DNA from: Bacteroides timonensis
GTDB taxonomy: Bacteria; Bacteroidota; Bacteroidia; Bacteroidales; Bacteroidaceae
Length of the DNA: 64,000 nucleotides
Assembly (NCBI RefSeq): GCF_000513195.1
Contig: NZ_CBVI010000057.1
Coordinates: 1-64,000 of the forward strand
Direction: 5' to 3'
Positions 24,793 to 34,908 of the stretch are shown in pieces (position 1 is the first letter of the stretch; each line of letters opens with the position of its first letter). The notes beneath the pieces are model-generated. The model was not told the origin of the DNA, did no database searches, and was given only the letters and a program-made list of their open reading frames with translations. The translations under genes and the position numbers were made by a program.

Positions 24793-26811
24793 TCAGGAGA
24801 GAGAAACCGTCTTTACCGTTCCGTCGGAGAAATAAATGGTTATAGTGTCTCCGGTCTGTTTGAAGGTCTTTACAGGTGCCAGTTCCTTTTTGGTAAATGG
24901 CTTGCCACTCTTTTTCCATAATTGCAGTGTGATGAAGATCTTGTCACCGGAATGAGTAGCGGCAGCATTGATTACTGAGCATCTGTTACTTACCGGATGC
25001 AGTCCTTCAGTCTGTACGAATTCCACTTCCGACCAACCCTGGAGATTGATAAGAGCCGTTTGATAGGCACCATTATCCATGCAGTAGGCGGTGTATCCTC
25101 CGGCCTTTTGCTCCTTTGTAACAATGGGACTATCTAATTCCGGTAATGAATAGTGTCCATAACGTAATTCTGTCGTAATCGGGAAAGAAACTTTGTCTAC
25201 GCGCAGAATGCCGTTAGGAAGTGGAATTTCTGCCAGGCGGAATTTGATTTCCGGGTTTGTTTCAAGTTCTGCATCCCGGTAATAAATTCCGTCTTCAAAC
25301 TTCTTGAAAGTGTAGAGGCGTAGTACTTCCCATTTTTGTTTGGCATTCAGTACAGCATAGTTCATGGATACCTTGCCATCCGGACTGTCTGCCATCCAGG
25401 GAAATGCCGTGTTGTAAGACAGTTTATTGTAATTCTCGGTAGAACGGAATTTCTGCCAGTCTTTAGCAACTGTTTCATGACACCATGCACGTATTTCCGA
25501 AGTGCCGCTGTTGGGATAGTTAGTCACCAAAGTATTAGAGCCTTCCATGAACTTATTGTATACTTTGCCAGGTTGAAGTTCTTTTTCCCAAGCTCCGTTA
25601 TTCTCAATAGCTGTCCAGAACGGATTATCAGCAGGCAATAATAACCCAAGGAACGCTTTCCCCATCCAGTAAACACTGCCACGGCAACTATAAATCTGTA
25701 CGGCAGGCTCAAAAGCCCCATAAAATCCCAGTGTTGGTACCCGGTCTTCCATTAATGCAGGATTTTCAAGGAACTGGAGCAAGGTGGAAGAGGCAATGCG
25801 GCGCATCCAGCCATAGTTGATGGACGGATCATTGAGCCATCCCATCAGCGGGAAAGGTACAGCGGCAGCTATACGGTACGTAATACTGCGTCCATACATA
25901 TTCATTTTACCATCTTCGGCAAACATATAAGGATAGTTGGGAACCAGGTCACGGAAGTTGCTGACAAACTGACGTCCGGCTTCCGGATTAAATTTCTCAC
26001 CGTAATAATGTGCCCAAATCATACCATACATCTGGAAAGCCCACATACTATAATAATCGTATGCCGGGCTATCATTATACCATCCGTACCCACGATATTG
26101 TGCCAGTGATTTTTGCAGCAATTCATCCATATACCCGTCTTTTACCTCATAACCCTGGTCTTTGAAGAAAGACATGACGAATATATTGAAGAAGCGCCAG
26201 TTAGAACCGATTGTAGGTCCGTTGCCATAACTGAGCATCAATGCGGCAAGATCGTCTTTCTCCTTTTGAGTCAATGGTTCCCAGATAATTTCGGGCATTA
26301 CGGTAAGCGACAGGGCAAGTGCTCCGAACTCAACAAGCGTCTGGCTTGGGCCACCTTTGAGATGTTGAATATATCCGGACTTCGACGGATCACTCATATT
26401 GCGCAACTGTTGCCGGTAATAATTTCCGACTTTGATTCCATTCAATACCAGATCCGGATTTTCTTTTAACAGAGGAATTGCTACAAACATAGTGCGGCAA
26501 AGTCCTTCCAGATTTTCTGTCTTGTTGAACTTTCCATCCGTTGGATAGCTCTTTCCCGGTTGTTTGGGGAAACGCATCGGATCATCCAGTGTGCGGATGT
26601 AGCTGAATGCTCCGTCCAGTAAATAGGTTGCAGCGTCAAGCCAATGGTGGCGAGTCATACCGGTGAGAGGGCTTAACTTGTAGTCCGGTTGTACTAAATG
26701 AAATACGGAATCATTTTTAGCCTGTGATAAGGATGCGTTTGCGCTTAGAGATACTAAAAAAACAAACAGCAATAATCCCTTGGTCATTTTAGAAAATACA
26801 AATTTCATCAT
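24793..26811 (-). CDS. Secreted DUF2264 protein (probable glycosidase)
   Basis: 672 residues with a signal peptide (LLLFVFLVSLSANA|SLSQ). The DUF2264 domain, an (alpha/alpha)-type barrel, spans about 50-430: LEGLCRTMFVAIPLL, GSNWRFFNIFVMSFF, GWYNDSPAYDYYSMWAFQMYG, MYGRSITYRIAAAVPFPLMGWL. A C-terminal beta-rich domain follows (about 450-672). As I recall, DUF2264 members were later classified among glycoside hydrolases acting on glucuronic-acid-containing glycans (GH154); that link is from memory. It lies next to the divergent hybrid regulator, so it belongs to the PUL. A shorter paralogue is at 46188. Confidence 0.85.
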   Translation of the reverse strand: MMKFVFSKMTKGLLLFVFLVSLSANASLSQAKNDSVFHLVQPDYKLSPLTGMTRHHWLDAATYLLDGAFSYIRTLDDPMRFPKQPGKSYPTDGKFNKTENLEGLCRTMFVAIPLLKENPDLVLNGIKVGNYYRQQLRNMSDPSKSGYIQHLKGGPSQTLVEFGALALSLTVMPEIIWEPLTQKEKDDLAALMLSYGNGPTIGSNWRFFNIFVMSFFKDQGYEVKDGYMDELLQKSLAQYRGYGWYNDSPAYDYYSMWAFQMYGMIWAHYYGEKFNPEAGRQFVSNFRDLVPNYPYMFAEDGKMNMYGRSITYRIAAAVPFPLMGWLNDPSINYGWMRRIASSTLLQFLENPALMEDRVPTLGFYGAFEPAVQIYSCRGSVYWMGKAFLGLLLPADNPFWTAIENNGAWEKELQPGKVYNKFMEGSNTLVTNYPNSGTSEIRAWCHETVAKDWQKFRSTENYNKLSYNTAFPWMADSPDGKVSMNYAVLNAKQKWEVLRLYTFKKFEDGIYYRDAELETNPEIKFRLAEIPLPNGILRVDKVSFPITTELRYGHYSLPELDSPIVTKEQKAGGYTAYCMDNGAYQTALINLQGWSEVEFVQTEGLHPVSNRCSVINAAATHSGDKIFITLQLWKKSGKPFTKKELAPVKTFKQTGDTITIYFSDGTVKTVSLS

Positions 26812-26960
26812 AGCGTGTGTATTACATGGTAAAAATATTCTTATTTATTTTCCTCAGCAAAGAAAAGGTATTCTTTGCAATATAAACGGCTACTTTAGTG
26901 CCAAAAAGGGCGAAATTTAGATCAATATTGTCTTTTTTGGATTATCTGCTCCTTACCCGA

Positions 26961-27070
26961 ACCGTATTTGGACCGTACTTGCTCCGTACGTTCTTCGATC
27001 AGAAGTACCTCTGGACGGAGAAACTACGGATTTAGTACGGAGCAAGTACATTCCGGGTACATCCCGGCAT
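26961..27070. repeat. 11-bp-phased repeat array with inverted and direct halves
   Basis: Successive 11-mers read ACCGTATTTGG, ACCGTACTTGC, TCCGTACGTTC (26961-26993), two degenerate units, then CGGAGAAACTA, CGGATTTAGTA, CGGAGCAAGTA, CATTCCGGGTA, CATCCCGGCAT (27016-27070). The halves are inverted copies: GTACTTGCTCCGTAC (26975-26989) is the reverse complement of 27035-27049. It occupies the 360-base gap upstream of the hybrid regulator; 26812-26960 is AT-rich with nothing else seen. Confidence 0.8.
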
Positions 27071-27126
27071 AGAATTATTGGAATATAATATTACCAATGG
27101 ATAAGATACTTTTAGATATATTTACG

Positions 27127-27134
27127 TATATTTG
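27127..27134 (+). promoter_or_regulatory. -7 element of the hybrid two-component regulator
   Basis: TATATTTG matches the Bacteroides -7 consensus, 38 bases before the start codon. Confidence 0.6.
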
Positions 27135-27171
27135 TCGGGCGTTATTAATTATATTCTAAACTGAGTAAACC

Positions 27172-30100
27172 ATGAAGGTAATGCTTACTATGAAAGAAAA
27201 AATCTGGAGTTTTGTTTTTTGCTTTGGAATATTTTTTCCTTTGGTATGTCAGGCTATCACAACACCTAAACCAAATACTCTGGTGTTTAAGTCTTCATCC
27301 ATATTGAACAGTTTGCCCAGTAAAGATGTGCAATCTGTCTATCAGGATCGCGACGGATATATCTGGATATCTACCCGTAATGGACTTTTCCAATATGATG
27401 GTTATTCTCTTACTACTTATAAATCCAATCTTTTTCGCACTGATTTGCTGACTAATAATAATGTTTTCTGTGTGGCGGAGGATGCAAAACACCGTCTTTG
27501 GATTGGTACTTACAGTGGTCTGAACGTTTTGGACAAGAAAACGGGTGCGATACGGAAAATAGATCATCCGGAGATGAATGGTAATAGTATCCCTCAAGTC
27601 CTGATAACCAGTGATGAGCGTATTCTGTTTGCAACAGATTGGGGAGTATATGAGTATCAGGAAGATAAAGATGATTTCTTGTGCCATGGTGGCGAAAATA
27701 CAGGGAATGTGATGCCCAGGACCGCCATAAAATCTCTGTTTGAAGATGATCGGGGAGATATTTGGATTGGAACATGGGATGCCGGATTGTATCGTTATGA
27801 GAAGAAAACCGGCAAATATTTCAGATATCCGCGGTTGAATGAACAAAACTCTGCCCATTATGTCTTCCAGGACAGTCAAAAGAATATTTGGGTAGGTACT
27901 TGGCGTGGCGGTTTGGTTTTGTTGAAAGATGCCTACCAGCCGGATGAGACCACTTGGATTACTTATCGGTATGATGAAAAGAATCCTGCCGGTATCTCAG
28001 ATGATATTATCTATGCTTTATCCGAAGATCTTAATACTCATTCTTTATGGGTGGGAACCCGTAAAGGGCTTAGTGTACTTCCGTTGGCAGAGAATTATAC
28101 AGGTACTGAGGCTTTCAGTAATTATTATCCCAGTGAATCGGATAGTTCTATAGCCAGTGATGAAGTGGCTTCCCTCCTGCGTGATCGCCAGGGACTGATG
28201 TGGGTAGGCATGATTGGCGGTGGTGTTAATAAGGTGAATACCCGGAAGGCTGATTTCTACTGGGATCAGTTGTTGGAAGTCAAACGGATGCTGAAGACTA
28301 CTTCTGTCCGCAGTATTTTGCTGGATGATGAAGGATTGCTTTGGCTGGGAATAGGAACTTATGGGGTAGGGGTGAAGGACCGTCAAACCGGAAATTTCAC
28401 TTATTATACCCAAATGCCTGAATTCAATCGTTATCGTGGGGTTTCTACGGTAATGTCTATGATGCAACATTCCGTTACGGGACATATTTGGATTGCTGCC
28501 TATGACGGAGGAGTTTATGAGGTGGATAAGAAGGCGCCTGTGGCACAGAGGGTGAAGAACTACTATGCTCAGGATGTACCGTGGTTGGCGGGTTCCTGCG
28601 TTTTTCATATCTATGAAGATTCAAAGCACAACCTTTGGTTTGCTACGCGTAATGGAGTCTCAATGCGTACAGTGAATGGAGAAGCGGTGCGGCTGGATAC
28701 TTTGCAAGTTGGAAACAGCCAGATGAGAAACGTTCCGACTATGTATATGACCGAAGGAAATGACGGAGATATGTGGGTGGCTTCCAATACACACGGAGTT
28801 TTTCGGCTTCATTGTGATGAAAAAGGGAGTTATACCGTTTCATGTTATTCTGCTACGAATGGAAAGCTCAACAGTGTGTATGCCGATTGTCTTTACACAG
28901 ATGCCAAAGGACGTATTTGGGTAGGGACAGGGGGTAGCGGACTGAATCTATATGATGAAGCAACCGATACTTTTCTTCCGGTACATGCGAAATGGAATCT
29001 TCCGGGAGATGCGGTTGTCAGTATCAGGAGTGATAAAGAGGGTGATTTATGGTTGGGTACGAATGCCGGATTGATAAAACTTACCCTATCGGATAACTTG
29101 GAAAGTGCGACTTTCCGTTTGTACACCACAGTGGATGGTTTGCAGGATAATATATTTATTCGTAGTGCCCAGGCGGTTGCAACCGACGGTGAAATGTTCT
29201 TCGGCGGACACCGGGGATACAATAGCTTTTATCCTGAGAATCTGAAGGAACAGTCTTTTTCTTCTCCTGTGATAGTGACTGATATTAAGATTTTCAATCA
29301 GTCATGGGGAAATCTGCCAGCTAAAGAGCGAATGGAGATTTCACAACTTTCACCCGCTTTTGCAGATGAGATACAGCTGGACTATTGGCACAATAATTTC
29401 AGCATCGAATTTTCAGCATTGGAGTATGCCAATCCGGATAGAAACCAGTATGCTTATCAGTTGGCGGGTTTCGATTCTGACTGGCAATATACGGGTGGGT
29501 CCAAGCGTTTTGCTTATTATAATAATCTGAAGCCCGGAACTTATACTTTCCAATTGAAAGCTTCTAATGCCAATGGCATTTGGGATGATGAGATGCTCCG
29601 GATGAAAGTCGTTATTTTGCCGCCTCCCTGGAAAACATGGTGGGCTTACACCTTATATATTATATGTGTTTGCGCTATTATCTATTATACTTTCCGGGTG
29701 ATACGTAATCGAATCCGTTTGCGAAATGCTCTGCATCTACGTGAGATGGAACAAGCTAAGGCAGAAGAGGTAAATCATGCCAAATTGCAATTTTTCACTA
29801 ATATTACTCATGAGCTACTGACTCCGTTGACTATTCTTTCTGCTTCGGTGGATGAACTGAGGTGGACCGCACCCGCGTATAAGGAGCAATATAGAGTGAT
29901 GAATAACAATATCAATCGCCTGATACGCTTGCTGCAACAAATCCTTGAATTCCGTAAGTCGGAGACAGGGAATCTTAAGCTGCGGGTTTCTGAAGGTGAC
30001 CTCACGCAATTTGTACATCGCAGTCTGGATAGCTTCCGCCCCTTGATGAAGAAGAAAGATATTCAGTTCCAGATTTCATGTTCACCCGATCCTTTCAACG

Positions 30101-31383
30101 CTTATTTTGATTCGGATAAATTAGATAAGATACTCTATAATTTACTGTCTAATGCTTCTAAATATAATCGTGCCGGTGGCATGGTCGGTGTGGAACTGTC
30201 TGAAAATGAAGATCGGACAGCACGTTTAGTGGTGAAAGACAATGGACCCGGTATATCAGCGGAAGCTCAGAAGAACCTTTTCAAACGCTTCTATGAAGGA
30301 GATTACCGGAAGTTCAGGACCATTGGAACCGGTATCGGTTTGTCATTGGTTCGCGATTTGGTTGTGTTGCATCATGGCACTATTACGGTAGAAAGTGAAG
30401 AAGGGAAAGGTACATTATTTATTGTGAACTTCCCAGTCCTTCGGAATTCGTATGCTGAAGAAGAAATAGAAGAAAGTCTGCCGGTAGATGCGGAAGACGT
30501 AAAGAATGAACTGTTATCAGATGAGTTTGGTGAAAATACCTCTGATGATGATACTGAGGAGCAAGCCGAAACGGCTGCTATCCGGTCTTCATACTCTATA
30601 CTGATTGTTGAGGACAATGAAGAGCTATTGCGGTTAATGACGAAATTGCTGGGGACGGATTATATGGTCCACACGGCTAATAACGGTAAGGAAGCTATAG
30701 ATGTGGTAGAGCAGGAAGAGATCGATCTGATTGTTTCTGACATAATGATGCCTGAGATGGATGGCATTGAGTTCTGCCGGTATATTAAAAATAAGTTTGA
30801 AACGTCCCATATTCCCGTAGTTTTGCTGACGGCTAAGAATAAGGAGGAAGACCGGGTTGAGGCTTATGAGTCCGGTGCCGATGGCTTTATCAGTAAACCT
30901 TTCAATTTGAGTGTTCTCCATGCGCGTATCTCCAACTTGCTCCGTAGCCGCGAACGTATGGGAAAGGACTTCAAGAAACAGTTGGTGTTTGAAGCCAAAG
31001 AGCTGAACTACACCAGTGTTGATGAGGATTTTCTGCAACGGGCTATTGATTGTGTGCATCGTCATTTGGATGATCCTGATTTTGATCAGGCGAAGCTGTT
31101 GGAGGAGATGTGTATGGCTAAATCGACTTTCTTCAGGAAGCTGAAGTCATTGACCGGCCTTACTTATGTTTCCTTTATCCGGAATATTCGTATGAAAGCA
31201 GCTTGTCGTATAATGGAAGAGAAGAAGAATATTCGTATTTCAGAATTGGCGTATGCTGTGGGATATAATGATCCGCGTTATTTCAGTAATAGTTTTAAGA
31301 AAGAGTTTGGTATGCAACCTTCCGAATATATGGAGCGCTTTACTTCGAATGGCACAGTGGAAGATGATGTTCCGGAAACATAG
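27172..31383 (+). CDS. Hybrid two-component system regulator (HTCS)
   Basis: 1403 residues combining sensor, kinase and DNA-binding regulator. Order: signal peptide; periplasmic two-propeller sensor with many Reg_prop repeats such as DGYIWISTRNGLFQYDG (about 35-720); Y_Y_Y domain (about 735-810); membrane span near 822-842; HisKA with FFTNITHELLTPLTIL (H880); HATPase with NLLSNASKYN and DNGPGIS; receiver with D1190 (IVSDIMMPEMDG); and a C-terminal AraC-type HTH (about 1290-1390). HTCS proteins bind oligosaccharides released from their PUL substrate and switch on its susC/susD operon. Direct repeats before the following susC are a candidate target. Confidence 0.95.
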   Translation: MKVMLTMKEKIWSFVFCFGIFFPLVCQAITTPKPNTLVFKSSSILNSLPSKDVQSVYQDRDGYIWISTRNGLFQYDGYSLTTYKSNLFRTDLLTNNNVFCVAEDAKHRLWIGTYSGLNVLDKKTGAIRKIDHPEMNGNSIPQVLITSDERILFATDWGVYEYQEDKDDFLCHGGENTGNVMPRTAIKSLFEDDRGDIWIGTWDAGLYRYEKKTGKYFRYPRLNEQNSAHYVFQDSQKNIWVGTWRGGLVLLKDAYQPDETTWITYRYDEKNPAGISDDIIYALSEDLNTHSLWVGTRKGLSVLPLAENYTGTEAFSNYYPSESDSSIASDEVASLLRDRQGLMWVGMIGGGVNKVNTRKADFYWDQLLEVKRMLKTTSVRSILLDDEGLLWLGIGTYGVGVKDRQTGNFTYYTQMPEFNRYRGVSTVMSMMQHSVTGHIWIAAYDGGVYEVDKKAPVAQRVKNYYAQDVPWLAGSCVFHIYEDSKHNLWFATRNGVSMRTVNGEAVRLDTLQVGNSQMRNVPTMYMTEGNDGDMWVASNTHGVFRLHCDEKGSYTVSCYSATNGKLNSVYADCLYTDAKGRIWVGTGGSGLNLYDEATDTFLPVHAKWNLPGDAVVSIRSDKEGDLWLGTNAGLIKLTLSDNLESATFRLYTTVDGLQDNIFIRSAQAVATDGEMFFGGHRGYNSFYPENLKEQSFSSPVIVTDIKIFNQSWGNLPAKERMEISQLSPAFADEIQLDYWHNNFSIEFSALEYANPDRNQYAYQLAGFDSDWQYTGGSKRFAYYNNLKPGTYTFQLKASNANGIWDDEMLRMKVVILPPPWKTWWAYTLYIICVCAIIYYTFRVIRNRIRLRNALHLREMEQAKAEEVNHAKLQFFTNITHELLTPLTILSASVDELRWTAPAYKEQYRVMNNNINRLIRLLQQILEFRKSETGNLKLRVSEGDLTQFVHRSLDSFRPLMKKKDIQFQISCSPDPFNAYFDSDKLDKILYNLLSNASKYNRAGGMVGVELSENEDRTARLVVKDNGPGISAEAQKNLFKRFYEGDYRKFRTIGTGIGLSLVRDLVVLHHGTITVESEEGKGTLFIVNFPVLRNSYAEEEIEESLPVDAEDVKNELLSDEFGENTSDDDTEEQAETAAIRSSYSILIVEDNEELLRLMTKLLGTDYMVHTANNGKEAIDVVEQEEIDLIVSDIMMPEMDGIEFCRYIKNKFETSHIPVVLLTAKNKEEDRVEAYESGADGFISKPFNLSVLHARISNLLRSRERMGKDFKKQLVFEAKELNYTSVDEDFLQRAIDCVHRHLDDPDFDQAKLLEEMCMAKSTFFRKLKSLTGLTYVSFIRNIRMKAACRIMEEKKNIRISELAYAVGYNDPRYFSNSFKKEFGMQPSEYMERFTSNGTVEDDVPET

Positions 31384-31416
31384 AGTATTTGTTTGTTAAC
31401 TATCTTGTCTTTTATG

Positions 31417-31458
31417 CAGCAAGAACAACTTCCGGAAAATGGAATGTTGTTTTTGCTG
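31417..31458 (+). terminator. Terminator-like hairpin after the HTCS gene
   Basis: A 13-bp stem with one G-T pair, CAGCAAGAACAAC/GTTGTTTTTGCTG (31417-31429 with 31446-31458), lies 34 bases after the stop codon; TCTTATT follows. Confidence 0.6.
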
Positions 31459-31529
31459 TCTTATTGTGTTGCTTACCCGTTTATTCGTTTTATACATTTC
31501 TTTTAAAACTCTCTCACATTTGAAAATTT

Positions 31530-31573
31530 ATGTAGAATAATGTTTCATTTCATGTAGAAAATTGTGTCATGAG
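31530..31573 (+). promoter_or_regulatory. 22-bp direct repeat, candidate HTCS operator
   Basis: Two tandem units start at 31530 and 31552: ATGTAGAAtAaTGTtTCAT and ATGTAGAAaAtTGTgTCAT (lower case marks differing bases). The 22-bp spacing keeps both on one face of the helix, as AraC-type regulators need. They end about 55 bases before the -7 element of susC. Confidence 0.6.
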
Positions 31574-31627
31574 ACAAATTAGCATGTGTTTGGGCTGTTG
31601 TAGAAGGCATATTGCTTTCTGCCCCTC

Positions 31628-31635
31628 TATTTTTG
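31628..31635 (+). promoter_or_regulatory. -7 element of the PUL susC operon
   Basis: TATTTTTG matches the Bacteroides -7 consensus, downstream of the direct-repeat operator candidate and 86 bases before the chosen susC start. Confidence 0.6.
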
Positions 31636-31721
31636 TACCACAATCAAAAATATAAAAAACGATAGATTTTTTAGTTATGATTGTTACAAATAAATATATG
31701 TTTAATCTTAATTTTTTGCTA

Positions 31722-34700
31722 ATGGAAAAACAAAGAAATTCCAAGCAGAGCAAGTGTAGAATAAAGAGCCGGTTGCTTTTTGCAGTGGTTCTGCTTCTCT
31801 TGTTCTTGTCGGTACCTTTGAAGGGGTACAGTGTGGAAAAAGCTCTTCCGGACGCTGTTCAGCAGAACACCGTAAAAGTGACAGGTACGGTGAAGGATGT
31901 CAATGGCGAGCCGATTATCGGTGCAAATGTAATGGTGGTAGGTTCTACTACCGGGGTAATTACCGATTTGGACGGTAAGTTTACGCTAAATGTCCCTGCA
32001 GGGGGTAAGTTACAAGTCAGTTTTATAGGTTACAAGGAACAAGTGGTTCCTATTAAAAAAGGTATTAGTCTAAATATAGTATTAGAGGAAGATGCCCAAA
32101 TGCTGGGCGAGGTTCAAGTTGTAGCTTACGGTGTACAGAAGAAGGTATCAGTAACAGGTGCCATTTCTTCCATGAAAGGAGATGATTTGTTGAAAACGCC
32201 TGCGGGCTCTATCTCTAACATCCTTTCCGGTCAAGTGACCGGTATCTCTTCCGTTCAGTATTCGGGCGAACCGGGTGCGGATGCTGCCGACCTTTATGTA
32301 CGTGGTATTGCGACATGGGGAAATGCTGCTCCGCTGATACAGGTAGATGGGGTGGAACGTGATATGTCCCAAATCGACCCGAATGAGATTGAAAGTATTA
32401 CCGTGTTGAAGGATGCTTCGGCAACGGCTGTGTTCGGTGTGCGTGGTGCCAATGGTGTAGTTTTGATTACGACCAAGCGCGGCGCGGAAGGGAAAGCTAA
32501 AATTTCGTTCTCTACTTCGCTGGGTGTGAATGTGCGTACCAAGGACTTGGAATTTGCTAACTCCTATCAGTATGCCGATTATTACAACATGATGTTGATG
32601 AACGATGGAGGTGCGCCTGCTTTCTCGGAGGAGCAGTTGACTACTTTCCGCGACCATACCAATCCGCTGCTTTATCCGGACATCAACTGGATAGACTACT
32701 GTATGAACAAGGCAGCGTTGCAGTCACAGCACAATGTAAACATATCAGGCGGTACGAGCAATATGCGTTATTTCGTTTCTGCCGGTTTCTTTTCGCAGAA
32801 TGGTATGTTCAAGCAGTTCAAGGCTTCGGATGACTTCAACTTTGACTACAAGCGATATAATTATCGTGCTAATCTGGACTTTGACCTGACCAAGAGTACC
32901 TTGCTCTCTGTCAATATTGGTGGCCGTGTGGAGACGAAGCGTACCCCCGAATCGGATGAAGATCAGAACCAGTTGTTCCGCAAGCTTTATTGGGCGGTGC
33001 CTTTTGCCAGTGCGGGGATTGTAAACGACATGTATATAAAGTCCAACGGTGACTACCTGCCTTTTACCGGTACCGATGGTCTGGCCTCTTACTATGGCAA
33101 GGGTGCTCGTATAAAGACTACTAATGTATTGAACTTGGACTTGGTGCTGAACCAGAAACTGGACTTCATCACCAAAGGACTTTCGGTGAAACTGAAGGGT
33201 TCTTATAACTCTGCCTATTCTAATGTAAAAAGGTCGACAGCTTCGGTTGCCAACTATACTCCCATCGTTGGTGATGATGGTTCCATCTCTTTCCGCAAAG
33301 CGGGTTCGGACAGCCAGTTGAGTTACAGTGACGGTGACTTCGGAAAGGCGCGTGACTGGTATATGGAGTTGGCATTGAGCTATAGCCGCAAATTCGGTGA
33401 TCATAATGTATCGGCACTTGCGCTATACAATCAGTCGAAGAAATATTATCCGGGTGGTGTCTATACTTATATACCTTCAGGATATGTAGGATTTGTGGGA
33501 CGTGTGACGTATGACTGGAAAACTCGCTATATGGCAGAATTCAATGTTGGCTACAATGGCTCTGAAAACTTTGCTCCGGGAAACCGCTACGGCTTTTTTC
33601 CTGCCGGTTCTTTGGGTTGGGTGATTAGTGAAGAACCTTTCTTTGCTCCTATCAAGAAGGTGATAGGTTACTTGAAACTGCGTGCGTCAGTCGGAATTGT
33701 CGGCAATGACAAAAACGGCTCAGACCGTTTCATTTACCTGCCGGGTAAGTATATTTATAGTTCATCTGGCGGTAACGGTGCTCCCGGTTATTTCTTTGGG
33801 CAGGACGTGAACAATATAAAGCCGGGAGCATACGAAGCCTCCCAGTCCAATCCCTTGTCCAAATGGGAAACTTCCGTAAAACAGAATTACGGTATCGACT
33901 TCAATGTGTTGGGTGACCGTTTGAACGTTTCTGCCGATTATTTCATGGAAAAACGCAAGGATATCCTGAAGACTCCGGATTATTTGCCCAGTATTCTTGG
34001 TATGGTTCTGCCGCCTGTCAACGTGGGTAAGACTGAAAATTCCGGTTTTGAACTGCAGGTGAAATGGAGTGATAAAATAGGTGAAGATTTCCGCTATTGG
34101 GCTACGGCAAATATGTCTTATGCCCACAATAAGATTGTGTACATGAACGAGGTGGCACAAAATGAACCTTGGATGTATCAGACCGGACGTAAAATCAATT
34201 CCCGGCCCATGTATAAGTTCTGGGGATTCTATGATGAAACTGCCGATGCACGCTATCAGGAAGAATTTGGTCAGGCTATTGCTAATCATGGTATCACGCT
34301 GGAAGCAGGTGATGCTGTCTATGTAGACTTGAACGGTGACGGCAAATTGGACGGTAACGATGCTACGCGTAATTTGGGATATACGGACATACCGGAATAT
34401 ACTGCCGGACTGAATGCCGGATTCACTTGGGGCAAGTTCGACTTCTCGATGCAGTGGACGGGTGCATGGAATGTTGACCGTATGTTGAGTGAGTTCCGTC
34501 GTCCGCTGGGTGACACGAACAACAAAGGCTTGCTGCTCTATCAGTATGATAACACATGGCGTTCTTCCGCCGACACTTTCACAGCAAAGTTCCCCCGTGC
34601 ATCGAGCCTTCATGCCAGCAACAATTATGCAGGGTCTGACTTGTATCTGATTGATGCCAGCTACCTGCGCCTGAAGAGTGTGGAAATCGGCTATAATCTG

Positions 34701-34874
34701 GACTTCCCCTTCATGAAGAAACTGAAACTGAATGATTGTCGCGTATACGTGAACGGCTATAACCTGCTGACTTTTACGGACTTCATGTGGGGAGACCCGG
34801 AATCGCGCCAGAGTGACCGCCCCAATTATCCGTTGACTCGTGTGTTTAATATTGGTTTGAAAGTAGGATTCTGA
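31722..34874 (+). CDS. SusC-like TonB-linked outer-membrane protein (pair 1 of the PUL)
   Basis: 1050 residues from the ATG at 31722, which gives a compact basic n-region before LLFAVVLLLLFLSVPLKGYS; in-frame ATGs at 31677 and 31698 are alternatives. Then a carboxypeptidase-regulatory-like domain (VTGTVKDVNGEPIIGANVMV), plug (VVAYGVQKKVSVTGAIS, ITVLKDASATAVFGVRGANG) and barrel ending VFNIGLKVGF. No STN domain is present. It imports oligosaccharides through the outer membrane with the SusD encoded 34 bases downstream. First gene of a long operon reaching at least the GH16 gene. Confidence 0.94.
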   Translation: MEKQRNSKQSKCRIKSRLLFAVVLLLLFLSVPLKGYSVEKALPDAVQQNTVKVTGTVKDVNGEPIIGANVMVVGSTTGVITDLDGKFTLNVPAGGKLQVSFIGYKEQVVPIKKGISLNIVLEEDAQMLGEVQVVAYGVQKKVSVTGAISSMKGDDLLKTPAGSISNILSGQVTGISSVQYSGEPGADAADLYVRGIATWGNAAPLIQVDGVERDMSQIDPNEIESITVLKDASATAVFGVRGANGVVLITTKRGAEGKAKISFSTSLGVNVRTKDLEFANSYQYADYYNMMLMNDGGAPAFSEEQLTTFRDHTNPLLYPDINWIDYCMNKAALQSQHNVNISGGTSNMRYFVSAGFFSQNGMFKQFKASDDFNFDYKRYNYRANLDFDLTKSTLLSVNIGGRVETKRTPESDEDQNQLFRKLYWAVPFASAGIVNDMYIKSNGDYLPFTGTDGLASYYGKGARIKTTNVLNLDLVLNQKLDFITKGLSVKLKGSYNSAYSNVKRSTASVANYTPIVGDDGSISFRKAGSDSQLSYSDGDFGKARDWYMELALSYSRKFGDHNVSALALYNQSKKYYPGGVYTYIPSGYVGFVGRVTYDWKTRYMAEFNVGYNGSENFAPGNRYGFFPAGSLGWVISEEPFFAPIKKVIGYLKLRASVGIVGNDKNGSDRFIYLPGKYIYSSSGGNGAPGYFFGQDVNNIKPGAYEASQSNPLSKWETSVKQNYGIDFNVLGDRLNVSADYFMEKRKDILKTPDYLPSILGMVLPPVNVGKTENSGFELQVKWSDKIGEDFRYWATANMSYAHNKIVYMNEVAQNEPWMYQTGRKINSRPMYKFWGFYDETADARYQEEFGQAIANHGITLEAGDAVYVDLNGDGKLDGNDATRNLGYTDIPEYTAGLNAGFTWGKFDFSMQWTGAWNVDRMLSEFRRPLGDTNNKGLLLYQYDNTWRSSADTFTAKFPRASSLHASNNYAGSDLYLIDASYLRLKSVEIGYNLDFPFMKKLKLNDCRVYVNGYNLLTFTDFMWGDPESRQSDRPNYPLTRVFNIGLKVGF

Positions 34875-34908
34875 TCCGCTTCATATATAAATTAAGGAAT
34901 TGAATAAT

